From: CAYSPG01 sp964432885
GTDB taxonomy: Bacteria > Bacteroidota > Bacteroidia > AKYH767-A > OLB10
Reading direction: 5' to 3'
Assembly (NCBI GenBank): GCA_964432885.1
Contig: CAYSPG010000001.1
Span: 248,001 to 312,000 of the forward strand
Length of the DNA stretch: 64,000 nt
A program made the position numbers and the translations under genes. The notes under the pieces are model-generated. The model worked only from the letters and a program-made list of their open reading frames with translations, ran no database searches and had not been told where the DNA came from. Below are positions 18,155-25,459 of the stretch, piece after piece. Each line of letters begins with the position of its first letter. The stretch's first letter is position 1.

Positions 18155-18595
18155 ATGCATGCAGCTGACTACTTCAGCGCACCACAGCAGCTTCTTATAA
18201 AAAATGCTGTAAAGCAAGCCGAGCAACTTACCTCAGGCGAAATACGTGTGTGCATTGACAGTAAAATTACTGGCAATGCTTACCAGCGCGCTGTTGAGGT
18301 ATTTCATCAGCTTAACATGCATAAAACCAAACTTCGCAATGGCATACTTATATATATAGCTATTGAAAACCGGCAGTTTGCAGTTATTGGCGACAGCGGT
18401 ATTCACCAACACGTGCATCAGCAGTTTTGGGACGATTTAAAAAATGAAATGATTACGTTCTTTGGTAACAACGACTATACAGGTGGGTTGCTTCATGCTA
18501 TTAATAAAACAGGTCGCGCCCTTGCGCAGTATTTCCCTTTTCATCACACCGACTCTAACGAACTGCCAGACGATATCATATTTGGAAAATCATGA
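18155..18595 (+). CDS. TPM-domain protein without signal peptide
   Basis: A 146-residue protein consisting almost entirely of a TPM (TPM_phosphatase-type) domain: an N-terminal helical segment ending LTSGEIRVCIDSK, a central strand block with NGILIYIAIENRQFAVIGD, and a helical end. There is no signal peptide or membrane helix. It begins 12 bases after lemA, and its stop overlaps the start of the second TPM gene by 4 bases (ATGA), indicating coupled translation. The domain has been proposed to have phosphatase activity in plants; activity in bacteria is not established. Confidence 0.85.
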   Translation: MHAADYFSAPQQLLIKNAVKQAEQLTSGEIRVCIDSKITGNAYQRAVEVFHQLNMHKTKLRNGILIYIAIENRQFAVIGDSGIHQHVHQQFWDDLKNEMITFFGNNDYTGGLLHAINKTGRALAQYFPFHHTDSNELPDDIIFGKS

Positions 18596-19374
18596 GAGCA
18601 AAAAGCATTATTTTCTTCTTGTTTCTTATTGCCGGCTTACACACAGGGGCACAGGATATTCCACAGGTTTCAAATCCTCCACAACTTGTTAATGATTTTT
18701 ATGGAGCACTAAGTGCTGAAGAAAAAACTGCGCTTGAGCAAAAGCTTGTTTCCTTTAACGATAGCACATCAACCCAAATAGCCATTGTACTTATAAAAAG
18801 TAGCGGAGAATATCCGATTGATGATTATGCCGTAACCTTATACCGCACCTGGGGCATTGGCCAAAAAGGAAAAGACAATGGCGCTGTAATACTTTGCGCT
18901 ATGGACGACAGACGGGTGGCCATCATTACAGGCTATGGCCTTGAAGGCGCTTTACCAGATGCCATTTGCAAACGCATCATTGAACAAAAAATTAAACCTG
19001 CATTTAAAGAAGGTCAATACTATACTGGCCTAGATGCCGCCACCGATGAAATGATTAAACGTACAAGTGGTGAATATGTAGCCGATGAAAAAGAATACAC
19101 ACCCCCACCCTTTCAAATTGCTCCTTTTATCATATTTGGGATTATTGTTTTGGTTGTTTTTTATCTGCGTTACCGAAGTGTAAAACGCTACGCACTTTTA
19201 AACGGACTCAACTTTTGGACAGCCTGGACCATATTAAATGCAGCGCGCAATGTAGGCCGCAGCCGCAATTCATCATGGGGCAGCGGTTGGGGAAGCAGTA
19301 GCTGGGGAGGCGGTGGCTTTGGTGGCTTTGGTGGTGGCAGTACGGGTGGCGGTGGTGCTTCGGGTGGTTGGTAA
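18592..19374 (+). CDS. TPM-domain membrane protein with Gly/Ser/Trp-rich tail (YgcG-like)
   Basis: A 260-residue protein with a signal peptide (1-20, ending GAQ), a periplasmic TPM domain (about 28-150; SFNDSTSTQIAIVLIKSSGE, GAVILCAMDDRRVAIITGYG) and one membrane helix near 170-190 (IAPFIIFGIIVLVVFYL). A cytoplasmic end follows with a low-complexity Gly/Ser/Trp tail (last 40 residues, repeated GGFGG and SSWG). This is the YgcG-like architecture. It is translationally coupled to the preceding TPM gene by a 4-base overlap. The Gly-rich tail is common in the family and is not a sequencing artefact. Confidence 0.9.
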   Translation: MRAKSIIFFLFLIAGLHTGAQDIPQVSNPPQLVNDFYGALSAEEKTALEQKLVSFNDSTSTQIAIVLIKSSGEYPIDDYAVTLYRTWGIGQKGKDNGAVILCAMDDRRVAIITGYGLEGALPDAICKRIIEQKIKPAFKEGQYYTGLDAATDEMIKRTSGEYVADEKEYTPPPFQIAPFIIFGIIVLVVFYLRYRSVKRYALLNGLNFWTAWTILNAARNVGRSRNSSWGSGWGSSSWGGGGFGGFGGGSTGGGGASGGW

Positions 19375-19714
19375 TACCACTTGTTTATGTTTTAATCATA
19401 GCTTTTAGTTTATTTCCAATATTTCAATCTTACACATCACTATAATATCATAATAAAGTTCCGGAAGAGCGGGATATTGGCAACATAAAACAATTCTAGG
19501 CAATAAAAACCCTAAAAAGGCGAATTGTTTTTTAAAAATCGAACTGTTTTTATTAAGGCATTTATATTTTTCAACACCACTTGGCTGAAAAATTTCTGCC
19601 ATATCATCGTTCTATTTTTTTTTCTTTGCTCCTTGTTTCAGCACTATACCTTAACGCAAGTTGTCAACTTTGCATTGGCAATTGATTTTTAATACCCCCT
19701 CCTTAACCTCTCCA
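19375..19714. other. Intergenic region between the LemA/TPM unit and the GH31 gene
   Basis: These 340 bases hold a terminator-like inverted repeat (19487-19531) and, near the right end, CAACTTTGC at 19665-19673, a probable -7 element for the GH31 gene. A 65-codon minus-strand frame (19405-19602) has no recognisable features and I do not call it. Confidence 0.5.
19487..19531 (+). terminator. Terminator-like hairpin after the LemA/TPM unit
   Basis: AAAACAATTC (19487-19496) pairs with GAATTGTTTT (19522-19531), with a smaller inner TAGG/CCTA helix, and runs into a T-rich stretch. The stem is AT-rich and the loop is large, so function is uncertain. It lies 113 bases past the stop. Confidence 0.4.
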
Positions 19715-22084
19715 ATGGAAATTACCGATACCAAACCAACAAAACTTTATCCCTCAGTAGTTACCGGCTTTCATGCACATGATAATAAACTCTATTTCGA
19801 AACCGATAACTGCAGGCTTGAAGCAGTGGTAATTAGTTCTACCATTATCCGCTTTAGGTATTGCACCGATTTTTTTGGCACCGATTTTTCGTATGCCATT
19901 GATGCCGATGCCAAATTTGATAAAACAATTTTTACACTAAACGATACAGGCAACGCAGTAGAAGTAACAACTTCTGAAATAATTTGCCTTATTAATAAAA
20001 CCAACCTTGAAGTAAAAATATACAACCACCAGCGCCAGCTAATTTGCGAAGACGATGGCGGATTTCACTGGGAACCCAATGATAAAGCCGGAGGTAACTA
20101 TGTATATTGCAGCAAAGCCATACAACATCACGAATGTTTTTATGGACTTGGCGATAAACCCGCAGTACTTAACCTGCGTGGAAAAAGATTTACCAACTGG
20201 GGAACCGATACCTATGGTTTTAAAAAAGATCAGGATCCATTATACCGCAACATCCCCTTTTACTATGGTTTGCATAACAATATAGGATACGGAATTTTTT
20301 TCGACAACACCTTTCAAACCTACTTTGATTTTGGTAAAGAAAATAACCACACCCTCAGCTTTTGGGCAGCAGGTGGTGAGATGAACTACTATTTTATTTA
20401 TGGCCCTCAATTACTTTCTGTAGCAGAACAGTATGTAGCCATCACAGGCCGCCCACAGCTTCCTCCAAAATGGGCGCTTGGATACCAGCAAAGCAAATGG
20501 AGTTACTATCCCGAAGCTAAAGTTTGGGAACTTGCACACACCTTCCGCACCAAAAATATTCCCTGCGATGTAATTCACCTTGACATAGATTATATGCAGG
20601 GCTTTCGTTGTTTTACATGGGATATCGAGCGCTTTCCCGATCCGGCTCGTATGATAAAAGAACTTGCTGCCCATGGTTTTAAAATAGTAACCATCATTGA
20701 CCCGGGAATTAAAGTGGATAAAAGCTATTGGGTTTTTCAGCAGGCCATCGAAAAAAATCTTTTTTGCAGAAGACAGGATGGCGACTACATGATGGGCAAG
20801 GTTTGGCCTGGCGATTGTTATTTTCCTGATTTTACCAACCCAGAAGCCCGTAACTGGTGGGCCGGCTTATACAAAGAATTGCTTGAACAAGGAGTTAGCG
20901 GAATATGGAATGACATGAACGAACCTGCCGTGTTCGAAACCGGAACTTTTCCTGACGATGTAAGACATAATTACGATGGGCAGAACGTTAGCCACCGCAA
21001 AGCCCACAACGTTTACGGTATGCTTATGGCGCGCGCCACCCACCAAGGGGTTAAATACTTTAATAAAGAAAAACGCCCCTTTGTTCTTACGCGTTCTGGA
21101 TATGCCGGTGTGCAAAGGTATGCCGCCATCTGGACAGGCGATAACGTAGCCTCATGGGAACATATTTGGGTTGCAAACATGCAGTGCCAGCGGCTAAGCA
21201 TATCTGGAGTTTCGTTTTGCGGCACCGATATTGGCGGGTTTATAGGCGAACCTGACGGTGAACTTTTTGTACGTTATATTCAGATGGCAATTTTTCATCC
21301 GTTTTTTCGTGGCCACAGCAGCAGCGATCAGGGCGATAAAGAACCATGGGCATTTGGTGCGGCCTATGAGGAACTTATTCGCAAAGCCATCGAAATGCGT
21401 TATCAATTATTACCTTATATATATACCGTGTTTTGGCAACACGTGGAACATGGTACTCCTATGATTAGGCCGCTGGTATTTATGGCACAGCGTGATAATG
21501 AAACACACATGCGTATGGATGAGTTTGGCTTTGGCGACCAAATGCTCATCTGCCCTATAAATGAATCCGCAGCTTCGGGCCGCAAAATGTATTTGCCACA
21601 TGGCAACTGGTACTATTACTGGAACGATAAAGCCGTTAAAGGCGGACACGAGGTTTATGCAGAAGCCACGCTTGATAAATTTCCGCTATTTATTAAAGCA
21701 GGTGCTGTAATACCTCACCAGCCTGTAGTGCAACATACCGGTGAGCAACCCCGTCAAATGACATTGCATATTTACTTTTCGGTTAACCGAAATACGAGTT
21801 TGCTTTACGAAGACGATGGCGAAAACTACACATACCAACAAGGCAACTGCTCGGTAAAAAAGTTTACTGTATTTGGCAACCGTAAACAAATGCGTATAGT
21901 GCAGGATGTTACCGGCAATTATCAAACTGCCTATACCAACTACCGTATAATAATACACGCATTACCATTTAAACCTGACGAATTCAGAGTTGACGATTCC
22001 ATAGTAACCCTGCCCAGACGACTGCGCGACAAAACACTTACCCTTAACGTAAGCAAGAACTTTAAACGCATCCAAATCCTGTAA
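19715..22084 (+). CDS. Glycoside hydrolase family 31 alpha-glucosidase
   Basis: A 789-residue GH31 enzyme that cleaves alpha-glucosidic (or alpha-xylosidic) bonds with retention. The catalytic nucleophile is D400 in GIWNDMNEPAVF and the acid/base is D476 in AIWTGDNVASWEH. The N-terminal galactose-mutarotase-like domain, (beta/alpha)8 barrel and C-terminal beta domains are all present. There is no signal peptide, so it is probably cytoplasmic and acts on imported maltodextrins. I use the ATG at 19715. A TTG 54 bases upstream is in frame but lies on the CAACTTTGC promoter-like sequence. No susCD genes are adjacent, so it is not part of a polysaccharide utilisation locus here. Confidence 0.95.
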   Translation: MEITDTKPTKLYPSVVTGFHAHDNKLYFETDNCRLEAVVISSTIIRFRYCTDFFGTDFSYAIDADAKFDKTIFTLNDTGNAVEVTTSEIICLINKTNLEVKIYNHQRQLICEDDGGFHWEPNDKAGGNYVYCSKAIQHHECFYGLGDKPAVLNLRGKRFTNWGTDTYGFKKDQDPLYRNIPFYYGLHNNIGYGIFFDNTFQTYFDFGKENNHTLSFWAAGGEMNYYFIYGPQLLSVAEQYVAITGRPQLPPKWALGYQQSKWSYYPEAKVWELAHTFRTKNIPCDVIHLDIDYMQGFRCFTWDIERFPDPARMIKELAAHGFKIVTIIDPGIKVDKSYWVFQQAIEKNLFCRRQDGDYMMGKVWPGDCYFPDFTNPEARNWWAGLYKELLEQGVSGIWNDMNEPAVFETGTFPDDVRHNYDGQNVSHRKAHNVYGMLMARATHQGVKYFNKEKRPFVLTRSGYAGVQRYAAIWTGDNVASWEHIWVANMQCQRLSISGVSFCGTDIGGFIGEPDGELFVRYIQMAIFHPFFRGHSSSDQGDKEPWAFGAAYEELIRKAIEMRYQLLPYIYTVFWQHVEHGTPMIRPLVFMAQRDNETHMRMDEFGFGDQMLICPINESAASGRKMYLPHGNWYYYWNDKAVKGGHEVYAEATLDKFPLFIKAGAVIPHQPVVQHTGEQPRQMTLHIYFSVNRNTSLLYEDDGENYTYQQGNCSVKKFTVFGNRKQMRIVQDVTGNYQTAYTNYRIIIHALPFKPDEFRVDDSIVTLPRRLRDKTLTLNVSKNFKRIQIL

Positions 22085-22127
22085 AAGTTGTTAACGCAGG
22101 TTGTTGAAATGTTTTTTTTAATAGAAT

Positions 22128-22156
22128 TTTGAATTTCGGAATTAAATCTATATTTG
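22128..22156 (+). promoter_or_regulatory. Promoter of the HNH gene (-33 TTTG, -7 TATATTTG)
   Basis: TTTG at 22128-22131 and TATATTTG at 22149-22156, an exact TAnnTTTG, are separated by 17 bases. They lie 20 bases upstream of the ATG at 22177. This is one of the best complete promoter matches in the window. Confidence 0.6.
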
Positions 22157-22176
22157 ACCAACCAATAATTAAAACT

Positions 22177-22650
22177 ATGCAAAAATTAAAAAGGTTATCA
22201 GGAGAAAAATTTAAGGAACTTAAATTTAAAAAAGGAGCGTTTAAATATCGCTACGCCATTTCTAACCTCGGACGTTTGGTTAGTTACGAAAAGGATGTTA
22301 ACGCTGGCACACCATTAAGGTGCGGAACTCAAAAAGGGTTTAAAATCTGGCGTTGCAAACCCGGAGGAAAAACCAAAGCGTTTTTAATTCACAAGTTAGT
22401 TGCCGAAAACTTTTTGCCAAAAACAAAAATTAAAGGCGCACTTGTTATCCACCTCGACCACAAAAAGGATAACAACAATGTGAAAAACCTAAAGTATGTA
22501 TCGTTGCTTGACCAGCGTAGGCATGCAAACAAAAGCGCTGCCAGCAGACGTGCTTTTGCCCGCTTGCAGGAACTTAACCGCAAACGTGCAGCAAGTAACA
22601 AACGTAAATCTGGTTCAAAATCAAAAGCCAAAAAAGGCAAAAAGAGATAG
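22177..22650 (+). CDS. Free-standing NUMOD4/HNH-type endonuclease-like protein
   Basis: A 157-residue basic protein. Its N-terminal part (YRYAISNLGRLVSYEK) matches the NUMOD4 DNA-recognition motif found in homing endonucleases. The middle (FLIHKLVAENFLP, then VIHLDHKKDNNNVKNLKYVS) matches the HNH_3 fold, with the catalytic His and the NN pair in place. The last 25 residues are very rich in Lys, Arg and Ser, like a histone-type tail. I chose the ATG at 22177 because a consensus promoter ends 20 bases before it; a TTG in frame at 22129 lies inside that promoter. There is no intron or intein around it and it is monocistronic. The function is unknown; it could be a regulator or a selfish nuclease. 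Confidence 0.8.
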   Translation: MQKLKRLSGEKFKELKFKKGAFKYRYAISNLGRLVSYEKDVNAGTPLRCGTQKGFKIWRCKPGGKTKAFLIHKLVAENFLPKTKIKGALVIHLDHKKDNNNVKNLKYVSLLDQRRHANKSAASRRAFARLQELNRKRAASNKRKSGSKSKAKKGKKR

Positions 22651-22679
22651 ACACTTTCATTGACAGAACTTCTATTCAG

Positions 22680-22715
22680 CCTGTGATAATTAAACTAAAC
22701 ATTTTTTATCACGGG
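22680..22715 (+). terminator. Terminator-like hairpin after the HNH gene
   Basis: CCTGTGATAA (22680-22689) pairs with TTATCACGGG (22706-22715) with one G-T wobble, followed by a T-rich stretch. It lies 30 bases past the stop. The 16-base loop is large. Confidence 0.5.
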
Positions 22716-22759
22716 TTGTTTCTTTTTTATTTATAACACATATTTATTAGCAATAAAAA

Positions 22760-23281
22760 ATGCGAACACTTCTTCTGCTTCTTCCTCTTTTACTTTTTTC
22801 AGGCGAAAAAACTTTTTTTGACTTTAAAGTTAAATCGCTTTCAGGCTCTGAGATAAATCTTAGTTTATATAAAGGCAAAAAAATATTAATTGTAAATACT
22901 GCGTCCGAATGTGGCTATACTTATCAGTACAAAGCATTGGAGGAGTTGTATCGGAAATACGCTGATCGATTAATTATTATAGGATTTCCGGCAAATAATT
23001 TTGGTAGGCAGGAACCTGGCAGTAATGGTGAAATTGCCGAGTTCTGCACCAAAAATTATGACGTTACTTTTCCAATGTCCGAAAAAGTTTCGGTAAGGGG
23101 TACTGATATGGATCCGCTTTTTGCCTGGCTTATGAAACAACCAAACCCTGATTTTACAGGAGACATAAACTGGAATTTTGAAAAATTTTTGCTTGATGAA
23201 AATGGTATGTTAATTCACCGTTACCGCTCAAAAACCAAACCCTTGGATGCTGATATTATTTCGGCCATTGAAGCAAAATAA
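22760..23281 (+). CDS. Glutathione peroxidase (Cys type), probably exported
   Basis: A 173-residue thiol peroxidase of the GPx family, reducing hydroperoxides, usually at the expense of thioredoxin in bacteria. The peroxidatic residue is C51 in NTASECGYT, where selenium enzymes have Sec. FPANNFGRQEPGSN carries the Gln/Asn part of the catalytic tetrad and WNFEKFLLD the Trp. A hydrophobic N-terminus (MRTLLLLLPLLLFSG) suggests export or membrane anchoring. Its stop codon is separated by three bases from the convergent VWA gene, so the two transcripts should run into each other. Confidence 0.94.
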   Translation: MRTLLLLLPLLLFSGEKTFFDFKVKSLSGSEINLSLYKGKKILIVNTASECGYTYQYKALEELYRKYADRLIIIGFPANNFGRQEPGSNGEIAEFCTKNYDVTFPMSEKVSVRGTDMDPLFAWLMKQPNPDFTGDINWNFEKFLLDENGMLIHRYRSKTKPLDADIISAIEAK

Positions 23282-23284
23282 TTA

Positions 23285-24454
23285 TCAATGCTCAAAGCCA
23301 TTTGCAATAGCCAGATGATAAAAAGAAGAGATTAAAGCTCTATCAAGCATATTTGCAATTTCAAAATCCTCTTTTATAATTTCATCGTGAACTTTTTCTT
23401 CAGCCTGCTCTGGAAAAATAGCTTTCATTGAGTTTATCAGTTTGTTTCTTTTATCAATTTGCTCTGCAACCAATACATCAAGATTTACATCTGAATTTTG
23501 TTGTCCGCGTGATGCTTTAAAAGCAGCAAGCCGTGATTCAGGATAAAAGTGCTTGTAGGTTACTATATCCCAGGTCATTTGTCGCTGCATGTAATGATCA
23601 GACAATTTGTATTTGAGACGAGAGTAAAAATACGATTCAAAAATCCGTGAAGCATTATCATCGGTTTCAAGCATAAGTTTATATCTATCGGTTCCGTTTC
23701 GGCCGTATCCAATGTACGTTTTATTCATCGAATCATTAAGCGCAGCAAGGGTTACCAAATCTTTTCTCATAGTAAAAAGCGGTTGGCGTTTAATAACATT
23801 TATTACATGACACTCACCGAAAGTTAGTTCAGCAATTTCATTCCATGCAGGTAATTCACGATTTCGTTGCTGGTTATCTTTTTTTACACAATAAATAGAA
23901 TTTACATTTATGTTCCTCTTTACCGCTTCCTCACACATGGCCCTGTAATTAGTGGTTCCGTAACTTGCCATTCCATTGCCCATCATGTAAATCATTTTTA
24001 GCGCACTGTCTTCTTTTGTCCAGTTCATATTTTCAATGCACACAGCCATAGCCGCACCAACAAACTGGTAGCCATTTTCTACATATGGCTTAATGCTGTA
24101 GAGTTCCCTCGAAACCACATCGTAATCGTCTGTTAAATCGCAAATAATTTTTACATATCCATTTTGGCTTGGAAATGAAAGACGCGAAAAACCAACTATG
24201 CCTATGCGCAAATTTGGTGAGGGCTTAAATAACTTCCATTGATTAATGATATCCCAAAACTTGGCTCTGAAATTTTCAAGCAATCCATTGGTGCTACCGC
24301 TTAAATCCATTGCTATCACCACATCAACACTTTTTGTTATTGGAATCTCTTGTGCTTTTGCTGGAGGTGAAATAAAATTTATGTATGCAAAAAAAAACAG
24401 AAACAATGTTGCAGTTTTTGTTGCCCCAAAAAAGTAGTTTAACGTTTTAGACAT
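23285..24454 (-). CDS. Secreted VWA-domain protein of unknown function
   Basis: From the ATG at 24454 this is a 389-residue protein with a signal peptide (about 1-35, ending PPAKAQ) followed directly by a von Willebrand A domain. The MIDAS motif DLSGS (D50, S52, S54) is intact and predicts a bound divalent metal. The C-terminal 150 residues are charged and helical, ending in a region rich in Glu and Asn, and match no family I know. The frame extends to 24481, but the extra nine residues precede an obvious signal peptide. It is a single-gene unit, convergent with gpx. VWA proteins often mediate metal-dependent protein binding; the partner is unknown. Confidence 0.82.
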   Translation of the reverse strand: MSKTLNYFFGATKTATLFLFFFAYINFISPPAKAQEIPITKSVDVVIAMDLSGSTNGLLENFRAKFWDIINQWKLFKPSPNLRIGIVGFSRLSFPSQNGYVKIICDLTDDYDVVSRELYSIKPYVENGYQFVGAAMAVCIENMNWTKEDSALKMIYMMGNGMASYGTTNYRAMCEEAVKRNINVNSIYCVKKDNQQRNRELPAWNEIAELTFGECHVINVIKRQPLFTMRKDLVTLAALNDSMNKTYIGYGRNGTDRYKLMLETDDNASRIFESYFYSRLKYKLSDHYMQRQMTWDIVTYKHFYPESRLAAFKASRGQQNSDVNLDVLVAEQIDKRNKLINSMKAIFPEQAEEKVHDEIIKEDFEIANMLDRALISSFYHLAIANGFEH

Positions 24455-24683
24455 CGCCTGTACCGTACACATGTGAAGCATTGTACGCCTGTTTATTTTT
24501 GAAGGTTATAGTCTGATAAAAATAAATTTTAACACCCGGTAAAATCAATTTTTTTATTCAAAACCTTACAGCCCAATTACAAAATGGGCTAAAAAATGTG
24601 AAGTAAAAAACGAAAATGGAATTTCTAATCTCTGCCTTTGAAAAAAAAGAACTTCTAAAATGGGTTTTACATCGAAGATGTAT

Positions 24684-25391
24684 TTATACCACGTTATCTG
24701 CAAACTTGTATCCAATGCCTCTAACCGATAAAAAGTACTTTGGGTTAGAGGGGTCGTTTTCAAAATATTTTCGAAATGTTACTATAAAATTATCTATGGT
24801 TCGTGTGCTGGGATAAATATCATATCCCCATACGGTTTCTAAAATATGTTCACGGGATACTACTTCATTTTTTTTCTCAATTAATAGTTTTAGCAGCAAC
24901 GACTCTTTTTTAGTAAGGTTTACTATTTTGTTTTTTGGAGTAGTAATTTCAAGTTGTGAAAAATTTACTTTAAATCCATTAAACTCATACGAATTTATAT
25001 GGGCCTGCGAAGTCCGTTGCCCTCGTTTAATCAAGTTGCTAATGCGAAGTAATAATTCTTCAAGGTTGAAAGGTTTAGTAAGGTAATCATCTGCACCAAG
25101 TTTAAGTCCGGTAACTCTGTCAGCAGATGTGTTTTTGGCTGTTAAAAATAAAACCGGGATATCAGGATTTTCAAGCCGAATGGATTCGCAAAGAGTAAAA
25201 CCATCAACACCAGGTAACATTACATCAAGTATAATCAAATTGTATCTGGCATCTCTAAACGCTTTTAAAACCTTTTTGCCATCTGCAACAGAAGTAACTT
25301 TATATCCTTCCATTTCAAGATTTAGCTTGATGGTTTCTGAAAGACTTGGCTCATCTTCTACCAATAATATTCTGATGTTTTGTTCACTCAT
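24684..25391 (-). CDS. OmpR/PhoB-family response regulator (no adjacent kinase)
   Basis: A 235-residue two-component regulator. The receiver domain (about 5-118) has the acidic pair (VEDEPSL), the phosphoacceptor Asp in LIILDVMLPG, the Thr in LFLTAKN and the Lys in DYLTKPF. The C-terminal winged helix is of the OmpR type (LTKKESLLLKLLIEKKNEVV, IDNFIVTFRKYFENDP, RGIGYKF). Unlike most of the family no histidine kinase gene is beside it: upstream is a divergent membrane protein and downstream a convergent-free gap. It resembles the RprY-type regulators of Bacteroidota, but the assignment to that subgroup is only by general likeness. Only 68 bases separate it from the divergent gene at 25460. Confidence 0.95.
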   Translation of the reverse strand: MSEQNIRILLVEDEPSLSETIKLNLEMEGYKVTSVADGKKVLKAFRDARYNLIILDVMLPGVDGFTLCESIRLENPDIPVLFLTAKNTSADRVTGLKLGADDYLTKPFNLEELLLRISNLIKRGQRTSQAHINSYEFNGFKVNFSQLEITTPKNKIVNLTKKESLLLKLLIEKKNEVVSREHILETVWGYDIYPSTRTIDNFIVTFRKYFENDPSNPKYFLSVRGIGYKFADNVV

Positions 25392-25459
25392 AACTTTACA
25401 ACTATCGCCTGCTAAGTAACAATTTTTTTCTCGTTATTTACAGCTATTGTTTTTGGTAA

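Noticed and set aside
19405..19602. 65-codon minus-strand frame in the gap before the GH31 gene
   Set aside because: There is no family resemblance, no upstream promoter and it overlaps a terminator-like hairpin.
22177..22650. Restriction-modification or phage-defence nuclease
   Set aside because: There is no methyltransferase, helicase or other defence gene within several kilobases; neighbours are metabolic core genes.
24570..24590. Hairpin AGCCCA/TGGGCT after the orphan regulator as a terminator
   Set aside because: The stem is only 6 bp and on the regulator strand it is not followed by a T-run.
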